From positions 1 through 5,892 of the forward strand of contig JAJXXM010000363.1 of assembly GCA_021781095.1 (NCBI GenBank): DNA of 5,892 nt, read 5' to 3'. The stretch comes from a bacterium. GTDB lineage: Bacteria > Eremiobacterota > Eremiobacteria > Baltobacterales > Baltobacteraceae. The notes under the pieces were generated by a model. The model did no database searches, was not told where the DNA came from, and worked only from the letters and a program-made list of their open reading frames with translations. Positions 1 to 5,848 of this stretch are shown here, one piece after another. Every line of letters starts with the position of its first letter. The stretch's first letter is position 1. Made by a program: the position numbers and the translations under genes.

Positions 1-660
1 GCGCTTGGGTTCGATGCCGGCGCGCTCGTCGCAGCGGCGCTCTCCCCGCTCGCGCATCTCGGCGATACCTATATCGCGTTGCTGGCGATCGTCTTTCTCG
101 AAACGGCGCTCTGGTGCATCGGCATTCACGGCCCCGCCTTGCTCGCAGGCGTCGTGACGCCGGTCTATCTTTCGTTGCAAGCGGTCAATACGCACGCCTT
201 CGCCGCGCACGCCCCGCTGCCGCACATCGTCGTCGTCTCGCTCTTTCTCTTCGTCTTTCCGGGCGGTGCGGGCGCGACGTTGCCGCTCGCCGCGCTACTC
301 GCGCGCTCGAAACTGCCGCGGCTGCGCCGTATCGGCCGCGCCACGCTTCCGTTCGCACTGATCAACGCGAACGAACCGTTGCTCTTCACGCTGCCGATCG
401 TCGCCAATCCCTTTCTCGCGCTCCCGTTTATCGGAATTCCCATGCTGTTGGCGAGCATCACCTATGCCGTCGTCGCCGCCGGCTGGGTGGCGCGCGCGGC
501 GTTCTACGTGCCCTCCTCGATTCCGGCACCGCTCTCGGTCTATCTCGCGACGCTGGATTGGCGGGCACCGATCCTGCTGCTCGTCAATCTCGCGGTTGCG
601 ACGGCATTGTGGTTGCCGGCAGTACGCGCGTACGAACGTCACGAAGCCGGTCTCCCATGA
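1..660 (+). CDS. PTS lactose/cellobiose-type sugar permease, EIIC component (5' truncated)
   Basis: Membrane channel subunit of a phosphoenolpyruvate-dependent sugar phosphotransferase system. The family binds a disaccharide such as cellobiose or chitobiose and moves it across the inner membrane while EIIB phosphorylates it. The frame is open from base 1, so the N-terminal half lies upstream; 219 residues are visible, against roughly 430-450 for the family. Visible hallmarks are W-C-I-G-I-H-G (His at visible residue 43), the glycine-rich G-G-A-G-A-T-L-P-L stretch, and I-N-A-N-E-P-L-L-F followed by L-P-I-V-A-N-P (Glu at residue 125). His and Glu at these places bind sugar in characterised EIIC proteins. 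Hydrophobic segments alternate with short loops to the end, which carries the family-like D-W-R-A-P..L-V-N-L tail and ends in A-Y-E-R-H-E. A TTG at 79 lies inside the domain and is not the start. The stop overlaps the next start (ATGA). Substrate cannot be told, and no EIIA or EIIB is in view. Confidence 0.9.
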   Translation, partial: ALGFDAGALVAAALSPLAHLGDTYIALLAIVFLETALWCIGIHGPALLAGVVTPVYLSLQAVNTHAFAAHAPLPHIVVVSLFLFVFPGGAGATLPLAALLARSKLPRLRRIGRATLPFALINANEPLLFTLPIVANPFLALPFIGIPMLLASITYAVVAAGWVARAAFYVPSSIPAPLSVYLATLDWRAPILLLVNLAVATALWLPAVRAYERHEAGLP

Positions 661-1919
661 TCGTCGAACTTTGCGAACGCTTCGGCTTTACCGGGACGCT
701 CGTGCGCGCGGCCGAGCGCGCCTGGGAGCGCGTCGGGAGCCTTCACTATCCGGCACAACGAGCCGTTACGATGAACGTATTGCAGGCGTTTCTCGAAGAA
801 GACATCGCCGAGAGCGAACTGGCGGGAAGCAGCGGCTACGGGTACGACGATGCCGCGCGCGGTGCCTACGAATCGCTGTTGCGGCGCCTGTTCGGTGCCG
901 AACGCGCGCTCGCGCGCATCTCCATCGCTAGCGGAACGCACGCTATCGCGCTCGCTTTGCGCGCCTGCGTGCCGCGCGGCGGCACGTTGCTCGCCATTGC
1001 GGGGCGCCCCTACGATACCTTGCGCAACGCGATCTACGACGCCCCCGATTCGCTTGCGACGACCGGTGGATTTGCATATCGCGAAATCGCTTTGCGTTCC
1101 GACGGGACGATCGATAGCGATGCCGTCGAACGCGAGCTGCGCACGATCGATCGCGGTGCGATCTTCGTGCAACGCTCGCGCGGGTACGCCACGCGGCCGA
1201 GCCTTTCGATCGCAGAATTGGAGCGCGCGTTCGCCGCGATTCGCGCGCTGCGCGACGATCTTCCGATCCTCGTCGATAATTGCTACGGCGAGTTGGTCGA
1301 AGAGCGCGAGCCGACGCACGTCGGCGCCGATCTCGCGATGGGATCGCTCATTAAAAATCTCGGCGGCGCGCTCGCACCGACCGGCGGCTATTGCGTGGGG
1401 CGCGCGGATCTGGTCGAGCGCATCGCCTCGGCACTCTACGCACCGGGGCTCGGCGATGCGTTGGGGCCGACGCTCGGATTCGGGAAAGCCTTTATTCAAG
1501 GGCTTTTCCAGGCACCGAGCATCGTCGAGGCCGCTTTACGAACGCTTGATTTTACGGCCGCCCTGTTCTCCGAACTCGGGTATCGCGTGGATCCCGCACC
1601 GGGGAGTCGGCGCACCGATATCGTGCAGGCGATCGCCCTGGGCAGCCGCGAGCGTGTGCTGGGCTTCGCGCGCGGCTTGCAAAGCATTCTGCCGATCAAC
1701 GCGCGCTTTCGCCCCGAGCCGGGCGCGGTGCCGGGCTATCGCGATCCGGTCGTCATGTCGGGCGGAGCCTTCGTCGCGGGTGCGACCATCGAGCTCTCCT
1801 GCGACGCACCGTTACGCGAACCATACGAACTCTACGTACAGGGCGGCGTCAACGCCATCCACGGCTATCTTGGGGCGCTCGCGGCAGCGCGCGCAACGAT
1901 GGAAGCAACGGCGGAATAA
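657..1919 (+). CDS. Methionine gamma-lyase-like / aluminium resistance family PLP-dependent protein (YnbB-like)
   Basis: A 420-residue protein of the fold-type I PLP enzyme family called 'methionine gamma-lyase family' or 'aluminium resistance protein' (B. subtilis YnbB group). Length is normal for the family. Family signatures appear in order: S-G-T-H-A (S92-A96, probable cofactor phosphate loop), G-R-P-Y-D-T (Y119-T121), Q-R-S-R-G-Y (172-177), V-D-N-C-Y-G-E (206-212, Asp207 expected to pair with the PLP ring nitrogen), S-L-I-K-N (Lys233, expected Schiff-base lysine), T-G-G-Y, Q-G-L-F-Q-A-P, R-T-D-I-V-Q-A and a C-terminal I-E-L-S-C-D-A-P-L-R-E-P-Y. All catalytic-type residues are present, so it should be active. 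The start is the ATG in the ATGA overlap with the EIIC stop; there is no clear Shine-Dalgarno, which suggests coupled translation. The frame stays open upstream of 657, but that stretch is the arginine-rich shadow of EIIC. The family's true substrate is not established: a C-S or related beta/gamma lyase of amino acids is inferred, and the aluminium link is historical naming. Confidence 0.93.
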   Translation: MIVELCERFGFTGTLVRAAERAWERVGSLHYPAQRAVTMNVLQAFLEEDIAESELAGSSGYGYDDAARGAYESLLRRLFGAERALARISIASGTHAIALALRACVPRGGTLLAIAGRPYDTLRNAIYDAPDSLATTGGFAYREIALRSDGTIDSDAVERELRTIDRGAIFVQRSRGYATRPSLSIAELERAFAAIRALRDDLPILVDNCYGELVEEREPTHVGADLAMGSLIKNLGGALAPTGGYCVGRADLVERIASALYAPGLGDALGPTLGFGKAFIQGLFQAPSIVEAALRTLDFTAALFSELGYRVDPAPGSRRTDIVQAIALGSRERVLGFARGLQSILPINARFRPEPGAVPGYRDPVVMSGGAFVAGATIELSCDAPLREPYELYVQGGVNAIHGYLGALAAARATMEATAE

Positions 1920-1957
1920 AGGCTCGTCGCCCTCGACGCAGAAGCGATTGGGCCTCC

Positions 1958-2326
1958 GTGAACATACAAGGCAGCCATGCCCAGCAACGGCGCCACGCAC
2001 GCGTCGAGATTGCGTTACCGGTGACGCTGATCGTCCCGGGATTGGAGCTGGTTGTGCCTGCACGTGCGCTCGATTTGGGCGGCGGCGGCATGCGCGTCTC
2101 GACGCGCGCCGATCTTCCGGCGGGGCAACACGTCGTCTTGCGTTTCTCGCTTCCGGGGGATGAGGGGCGTCAGTTATTGGTGCGCGGCCGCGTCGTGCTT
2201 TCGTTTTACGATGCGACGGCGAAGCTGTACGCGCATGGCATCGCGTTCACGCAATATTCGGCGCAGGATGGCACCGATATCGCGCGCTACGTGGCTTCGT
2301 CTTCGGAGCCGCCGAGAAAACCGTAG
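1958..2326 (+). CDS. Single-domain PilZ protein, putative c-di-GMP receptor
   Basis: A 122-residue protein that is essentially one PilZ domain. PilZ domains bind cyclic di-GMP and pass the signal to motility, polysaccharide or other targets, usually in the cytoplasm. The N-terminus carries Q-Q-R-R-H-A-R (R11, R12 and R15), matching the R-x-x-x-R c-di-GMP loop (R11 and R15). It is followed by a beta-rich stretch and the second motif D39-L-G41-G-G-G44. The canonical motif is (D/N)-x-S-x-x-G, so here the Ser is Gly, and ligand affinity may be altered. The C-terminal half (V-L-R-F-S-L-P, L-V-R-G-R-V-V, H-G-I-A-F) fits the PilZ barrel. The GTG start places the arginine motif at the usual N-terminal position, and no ATG in the same frame competes. 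The Shine-Dalgarno is weak. It begins 38 bases after the PLP-enzyme gene and may share its transcript. Its last 40 bases overlap the oppositely oriented small gene. Confidence 0.85.
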   Translation: MNIQGSHAQQRRHARVEIALPVTLIVPGLELVVPARALDLGGGGMRVSTRADLPAGQHVVLRFSLPGDEGRQLLVRGRVVLSFYDATAKLYAHGIAFTQYSAQDGTDIARYVASSSEPPRKP

Positions 2327-2508
2327 AAAAAGAAGCGATTGCCCTCGGCGGTGGTGAGCACGATGCGCGTCTCCTCCACCTCGATGTCGGCGATCGTCTT
2401 GCCGACCAGGTTCTCTAAAATCGCCTGCGCCTGCGCGAATTCGGCTTCACGCAGGGCGTCGGGTTCTACGTCGACCAGCTGCATTAGCTCGTCGATTCGG
2501 TCGCTCAT
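2287..2508 (-). CDS. Small acidic protein of unknown function
   Basis: A 73-residue protein I do not recognise. It is strongly acidic (17 Asp/Glu against 5 Lys/Arg). Residues 1-35 look helical, with M-S-D-R-I-D-E-L-M at the start and a run of Ala, Gln and Glu. Residues 38-65 look like beta strands (I-A-D-I-E-V, R-I-V-L-T-T, R-F-F-F-Y-G-F-L) with a G-N turn between them. This could be a compact helix plus hairpin domain. There are no cysteines, no signal peptide and no membrane segment. I chose the ATG at 2508 over the GTG at 2514: AGAAGAG at 2520-2514 is spaced 5 bases from the ATG but would overlap the GTG. Support for a real gene is the sensible residue composition, unlike the arginine-rich shadows, the plausible ribosome site, and its place where no plus-strand gene competes apart from the 40-base tail overlap with PilZ. 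It could be a regulator or adaptor, but that is speculation. Confidence 0.6.
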   Translation of the reverse strand: MSDRIDELMQLVDVEPDALREAEFAQAQAILENLVGKTIADIEVEETRIVLTTAEGNRFFFYGFLGGSEDEAT

Positions 2509-2513
2509 CGTCA

Positions 2514-2520
2514 CTCTTCT
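2514..2520 (-). promoter_or_regulatory. Ribosome binding site of the small acidic protein gene
   Basis: Read leftwards this is AGAAGAG, a moderate Shine-Dalgarno. It sits five bases before the ATG at 2508-2506. Because it would overlap the in-frame GTG at 2514-2512, it argues for the ATG as the start. Confidence 0.45.
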
Positions 2521-2624
2521 CCAATCATCGGCCCGGCGGCCGGATTTGTTAGGCTACCGTGAAGGGTGGCGCGGCCGGCACGGGGAGCGCGAGGCCCCGA
2601 GCGAGAAGCGCTCGCGACAGAACG
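2515..2624. promoter_or_regulatory. Divergent intergenic region between the small acidic gene and the FHA-panC-coaBC-coaX unit
   Basis: About 110 bases separate two outward-reading genes, so promoters for both are expected here. The only AT-richer patch is around 2544-2556 (GATTTGTTAGGCT). It could hold a -10 on either strand, but I see no convincing -35/-10 pair. A 6-bp stem with a 5-base loop (CGAGCG, AGAAG, CGCTCG) lies at 2598-2614, just before the FHA start, and may shape the leader. If the FHA protein instead started at the GTG at 2559, most of this region would be coding. Confidence 0.3.
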
Positions 2625-2921
2625 ATGTTGGTGCTTGAAGTTGTCAGCGGGCCGCTCGACGGCCAGCGGTGGGAATTCGATTCCGAAATCACGATCGGTC
2701 GCGATGATGCGGCGGCACAGGCGTGCCTCGCGCTCGACCGCTACGTCTCGCGTGCCCACGCCCGCATCCGGGTCGACGGCGATGCCCTGGTGCTCTCCGA
2801 TCTTGAGAGCCGGAACGGCACCCGGGTGGAGGGCGCGAAGATCGCCGGGACGGTACGGATCGAGCCCGGGACGGCGTTTATCGTCGGGCGCACGGCGCTG
2901 CGCGTTCTCGTGCGCCCCTAA
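2625..2921 (+). CDS. Minimal FHA-domain protein
   Basis: A 98-residue protein consisting of one forkhead-associated domain, a module that binds phosphothreonine in partner proteins, typically substrates of Ser/Thr kinases. The recognition residues are all present: G25-R26 after the first strand, S42-x-x-H45 (S-R-A-H-A), and S62-R-N64-G65-T for the phosphopeptide-binding loop. The strand pattern runs to L-R-V-L-V-R-P, with no extra domain, signal peptide or membrane segment. I prefer the ATG at 2625, which starts exactly at the first strand (M-L-V-L-E-V-V-S-G-P). An in-frame GTG at 2559 would add 22 Gly/Ala/Arg-rich residues with no FHA content. The TAA is followed after one base by the panC start, so the two are almost certainly co-transcribed and probably translationally coupled. 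The partner kinase and phosphoprotein are not visible. A role in regulating CoA synthesis is inferred from position only. Confidence 0.92.
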   Translation: MLVLEVVSGPLDGQRWEFDSEITIGRDDAAAQACLALDRYVSRAHARIRVDGDALVLSDLESRNGTRVEGAKIAGTVRIEPGTAFIVGRTALRVLVRP

Positions 2922-2922
2922 C

Positions 2923-3750
2923 GTGCAACTCGCGACGACGGTCGAGGAACTGCGCGCCTGGCGCCGCGGGGCCCCTCCGACGCTGGGTTTCGTCCCGACG
3001 ATGGGCGCGCTCCACGAGGGGCACCTCGACCTCGTGCGCTTCGCGCGCTCGCAGAATGCCGCCGTCGTCGCCTCGGTCTTCGTCAATCCGCTGCAATTCG
3101 GCGCGGGCGAGGATCTCGCGCGGTATCCGCGCGATCTCGAGGGGGACCGCGAGAAGCTCGCCGCGACCGGCGTCGACCTGCTCTTCGCCCCGGATGCGAC
3201 GGAGATCTATCCCGAGGGTTTCACCACCACGATCGACGTCGGGTCGGTCGCCCAAGGCTTCGAAGGCGCGCTCCGCCCGGGGCATTTCCGCGGCGTCGCG
3301 ACCGTGGTCGGCAAACTCTTGCACCTCGTCGCACCGCAGCGGCTCTACGTCGGGCAGAAAGACGCGCAGCAGAGCGCGGTGCTACGCAGGCTCGTGCGCG
3401 ATCTCGCCTTCGATTGCACGGTGAGCATCGTGCCGACGGTGCGCGAGACCGACGGGCTCGCGATGTCGTCGCGCAACGTCTATCTCGACGAACGCGAGCG
3501 GCGCGCGGCGCCGTCGTTGCATCGCACGTTGCGACGCTTCGTCGAACTCTTGCAGGCGGGGCGCTCCGTCGAGGTCGCTCGCACCGAAGCGAGTGCGGTG
3601 CTCGAAGCGCCGGGAAAACTCGATTATCTCGCCTGCGTCGATGCGGAGAGTTTCGCGCCGCTCGCCACGCTGCGCGCGAATGCCTTCGCGATCGCCGCCG
3701 CACATTTCGGCCGAACGCGCTTGCTCGACAACCTGTGGTTTCCGCAATGA
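2923..3750 (+). CDS. panC: Pantothenate synthetase (pantoate--beta-alanine ligase)
   Basis: Cytoplasmic ligase that joins pantoate and beta-alanine using ATP, giving pantothenate, AMP and diphosphate through a pantoyl-adenylate. It has 275 residues, close to the usual 280. Motifs in order: P25-T-M-G-A-L-H31-E-G-H34 (the HIGH-type nucleotide motif), V-F-V-N-P-L-Q-F-G (52-60), A-R-Y-P-R-D, G-H-F-R-G-V-A-T-V-V (120-129), Y-V-G-Q-K-D-A-Q-Q (142-150), and R-E-T-D-G-L-A-M-S-S-R-N-V-Y-L (174-188, the KMSKS-like loop). All catalytic residues I can place are intact. The start is GTG one base after the FHA stop, with no Shine-Dalgarno of its own, so reinitiation after FHA translation is likely. The upstream open frame overlapping FHA is an out-of-frame shadow. 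The stop overlaps the coaBC start (ATGA). panB and panD, which supply its substrates, are absent from the window. Confidence 0.97.
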   Translation: MQLATTVEELRAWRRGAPPTLGFVPTMGALHEGHLDLVRFARSQNAAVVASVFVNPLQFGAGEDLARYPRDLEGDREKLAATGVDLLFAPDATEIYPEGFTTTIDVGSVAQGFEGALRPGHFRGVATVVGKLLHLVAPQRLYVGQKDAQQSAVLRRLVRDLAFDCTVSIVPTVRETDGLAMSSRNVYLDERERRAAPSLHRTLRRFVELLQAGRSVEVARTEASAVLEAPGKLDYLACVDAESFAPLATLRANAFAIAAAHFGRTRLLDNLWFPQ

Positions 3751-4937
3751 ACGGCGCGCGCATCCTGTTGGTGGTGAGCGGTGGGATCGCGGCCTATAAG
3801 GCGGCGGCGCTCACGAGTACGCTGGTGCAGAAGGGCGCGACCGTCGACGTCATTCTCACCGCCGACGCCGAACGCTTTATCGCGCCGCTCACGTTCGCCG
3901 CGCTCACCGCGCGCCCGGTCTACAGCTCGCTCTGGGATGCTCCCGAGCGGATCCCGCATATACGGCTCGTGCGCGAAGCCGAACTCGCGATCGTCGTTCC
4001 CGCAACGGCGAATATTCTTGCGAAACTACGCGCCGGTATCGCCGACGATCTCGCCACCACCGCGTTGCTCGCCGCGCGCATCCCGATTCTGCTCGCACCG
4101 GCGATGAACGCCGCGATGTACGAAAACGCAACGACCGCGGAAAATATCGCGACGCTGCAAGCGCGCGGCTACGAAATCGTCGAACCGGAGTCCGGATTTC
4201 TCGCCGAACGCGAGCATGGCGTCGGGCGGCTCGCATCGGAGGAGCGTCTGCTCGAGGCGATACAGAACGCGCGCGCGCGCCGCAGATCGCTCGTGGGAAA
4301 ACGCGTGCTCGTGACCGCCGGGCCGAGCCAGGAGCCCTTCGATCCGGTGCGCTTTATCGGCAACGCATCGACCGGCGCGACCGGAATCGCGCTCGCCGAC
4401 GAAGCGGCACGGCGCGGCGCGAACGTCACCTTGCTTTTGGGGCCGACGCTGCTGGCTCCGCCGCACGGGGTGCGTACCGAACGCTTTGGAACCGCACGAG
4501 AGTTGCTCGACCTCGCCCTGCGCGAGAGCCGTGAATGCGACCTGACGATCGCCGCAGCCGCCGTTGCCGATTGGCGGCCGAGCGAGATATCCGCCGAGAA
4601 GCGGAAGAAGAGCGACGAAACGCTGCACGTGGATTTGGAGCGAACGCCCGACGTTCTCGCCGCGATCGTCGCCGCCGGCGGATCGCGGTGCGTCGTCGGT
4701 TTCGCCGCCGAGACCAACGATCACGAACTCCACGCGCGCGAAAAAATGGAGCGGAAAAAGCTCGATGCGATCGTGCTCAACGACGTCCGCGGCGGCGCGG
4801 GCTTCGGCTTGCAAGAGAATCGTTTGCTCCTGCTCTTGCGTTCGGGCGAACGCGTCGATCTCGGGCGCGCGAACAAGCGCGCGCTCGCCGGGCGTCTGCT
4901 CGACGCTCTGGAACCATTGCTGAAAGGAAATTCATAG
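3747..4937 (+). CDS. coaBC: Bifunctional phosphopantothenoylcysteine decarboxylase / phosphopantothenate--cysteine ligase
   Basis: Carries out two CoA steps: the C-terminal CoaB half ligates 4'-phosphopantothenate to cysteine with CTP, and the N-terminal FMN-dependent CoaC half decarboxylates the product to 4'-phosphopantetheine. 396 residues, normal length. The CoaC half (about 1-180) has S-G-G-I-A-A-Y-K (11-18), the catalytic His in P70-H71-I-R-L, P85-A-T-A-N-I-L-A-K, G-I-A-D-D-L (97-102) and P118-A-M-N121. The CoaB half has V-L-V-T-A-G-P (187-193), D-P-V-R-F-I-G-N (199-206), A-A-A-V-A-D-W (270-276), the basic K285-R-K-K288, V-G-F-A-A-E-T and L-N-D-V. Oddities: the flap that usually reads L-A-C-G..G-x-G-R reads L-A-E154-R-E-H-G-V-G-R, so the CoaC cysteine is Glu; and S-S-G-K-M-G reads S-T-G-A-T-G (208-213), losing a lysine. 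Starts inside the panC stop; its own stop overlaps the coaX start by one base. Confidence 0.95.
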   Translation: MNGARILLVVSGGIAAYKAAALTSTLVQKGATVDVILTADAERFIAPLTFAALTARPVYSSLWDAPERIPHIRLVREAELAIVVPATANILAKLRAGIADDLATTALLAARIPILLAPAMNAAMYENATTAENIATLQARGYEIVEPESGFLAEREHGVGRLASEERLLEAIQNARARRRSLVGKRVLVTAGPSQEPFDPVRFIGNASTGATGIALADEAARRGANVTLLLGPTLLAPPHGVRTERFGTARELLDLALRESRECDLTIAAAAVADWRPSEISAEKRKKSDETLHVDLERTPDVLAAIVAAGGSRCVVGFAAETNDHELHAREKMERKKLDAIVLNDVRGGAGFGLQENRLLLLLRSGERVDLGRANKRALAGRLLDALEPLLKGNS

Positions 4938-5710
4938 TGCTGTTGGCGATCGACGTTGGGAATACCGAGACCAAGTTCGGCATCCTCGACGAAGATGGAT
5001 CGGTGCTGCACATGTGGCGCGTGCGTACCTCGATCGATCGCACTCCCGACGAGCTCGGCGTATTTATCACGCAACTCTTTGCGGTTGCGAAACTCGATCT
5101 GCGCTCGATCGATCGGATCGTCGTTGCGAGCGTCGTTCCGAAACTCGATTTCGCTCTCGTCGGCGCCTGCAAACGCTTCTTCAGTCTCGCGCCCACGATG
5201 CTCGCGCCCGAAAAGCAACGGCTCATTCAGATCGAGAGCGAGCGCGCGGCCGAGGTCGGTGCCGATCTCGTCGCCGCGGCAATCGGCGGCGCGTCGCGCT
5301 ACGGCACGCCGCTGATCATCGCGTCGTACGGCACCGCGACGGTCTTCACGGCGGTCTCGCGCGCGGGCGCCTTTTTGGGTGCGGCGATCGCGCCGGGGAT
5401 CAACGTCTCGATCGACGCGCTCGTCGGGCGGACCGCGAAGCTTCCGCAGATCGCCCTCGAACCGCCGCAGCGTGCGATCGGCCGCAATACCGTCGAGGCG
5501 CTGCAGTCCGGCATCATGCTCGGAGTCGTCGGGGCGACCCGGCTCGTCGTCGAGCGCTTCAGCGAGGAATTGGGTGGGCGGACGCGGGTCATCGCGACCG
5601 GTGGGCTCGCCGAGGTCGTCGCGCGCTCGTGCCCCGCGATCGATATCGTGGACCCGCACTTGAGCATGCTCGGGCTCTATCTCTTCGCCAACGCCATCCG
5701 CGAGGGGTAA
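4937..5710 (+). CDS. coaX: Type III pantothenate kinase
   Basis: Phosphorylates pantothenate to 4'-phosphopantothenate, the first committed CoA step. Type III kinases are ASKHA-fold dimers that need a monovalent cation and are not inhibited by CoA. It has 257 residues, the family norm. The phosphate-1 motif D6-V-G-N-T10 opens the protein. V-A-S-V-V-P (63-68), G-A-D110 (catalytic-base position), A-P-G-I (152-155), A-K-L-P (167-170), I-G-R-N-T-V-E-A-L-Q-S-G-I (181-193), the adenosine motif I-A-T-G-G (219-223) and D-P-H-L-S-M-L-G-L near the end follow. Two family positions deviate: G-A-D-R reads G-A-D-L111, and the phosphate-2 motif D-F-G-T-A-T reads S130-Y-G-T-A-T135, losing a widely conserved Asp. 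The GTG start has AAAGGAAA (4923-4930) upstream and places the D-V-G-N-T motif at the family position. It overlaps the coaBC stop by one base. It may be active with altered cation use, or impaired. Confidence 0.92.
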   Translation: MLLAIDVGNTETKFGILDEDGSVLHMWRVRTSIDRTPDELGVFITQLFAVAKLDLRSIDRIVVASVVPKLDFALVGACKRFFSLAPTMLAPEKQRLIQIESERAAEVGADLVAAAIGGASRYGTPLIIASYGTATVFTAVSRAGAFLGAAIAPGINVSIDALVGRTAKLPQIALEPPQRAIGRNTVEALQSGIMLGVVGATRLVVERFSEELGGRTRVIATGGLAEVVARSCPAIDIVDPHLSMLGLYLFANAIREG

Positions 5711-5716
5711 GTCGCT

Positions 5717-5733
5717 GGGCGTTCTTAACGCCC
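5717..5733 (+). terminator. Hairpin after coaX, possible weak terminator
   Basis: GGGCGTT pairs perfectly with AACGCCC across a three-base loop (CTT), starting six bases after the coaX stop. Only two T residues follow before AACCC, so the U tract of a standard intrinsic terminator is missing. It may be a weak or factor-assisted terminator, or a 3'-end stabilising stem for the panC-coaBC-coaX transcript. Confidence 0.4.
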
Positions 5734-5848
5734 TTAACCCGGTGTCGCGTTAGAATCTTAATGCGCTTTACGTTTAGTTAACTCTTTTGGGGTAGAATGG
5801 CCCATGCGCGGGGCCGGGGGCTCGCGCGTTGCTTCACTTCTACCATTC

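Noticed and set aside
114..656. Upstream in-frame extension of the PLP enzyme
   Set aside because: Arginine-rich and overlaps the EIIC coding frame; the family N-terminus fits the ATG at 657.
639..1499. 286-residue open frame on the minus strand opposite the PLP-enzyme gene
   Set aside because: Arg-rich with no recognisable motif; a shadow frame caused by GC-biased codons of the clearly identified plus-strand gene.
850..2163. 437-residue plus-strand frame overlapping the PLP enzyme and PilZ genes
   Set aside because: Arg/Ser/Ala-rich low-quality sequence out of frame with two recognised families.
1940..2341. Eleven-base direct repeat AGAAGCGATTG at 1940-1950 and 2331-2341 flanking the PilZ gene
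   Set aside because: A few exact 11-mers are expected by chance in a window this size, and the second copy lies in coding sequence; no sign of an insertion.
2566..2922. N-terminal extension of PanC through the FHA gene
   Set aside because: Out of frame with FHA and without motifs; PanC homologues start near the GTG at 2923.
4026..4814. 262-residue minus-strand frame opposite coaBC
   Set aside because: No recognisable domain and lies wholly inside a well-supported gene.
4535..4936. N-terminal extension of CoaX into coaBC
   Set aside because: Extremely Arg-rich; the D-V-G-N-T motif must lie near the N-terminus, and a good RBS precedes the GTG at 4937.
5024..5042. Frequent CGATCG/GCGATCGC-like words
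   Set aside because: Scattered through coding sequence in codon phase; explained by Ala, Ile and Asp codon bias and not by a repeat element.
4721..5659. 312-residue minus-strand frame opposite coaBC/coaX
   Set aside because: Composition dominated by Arg and Asp with no domain pattern; antisense shadow of coaX.
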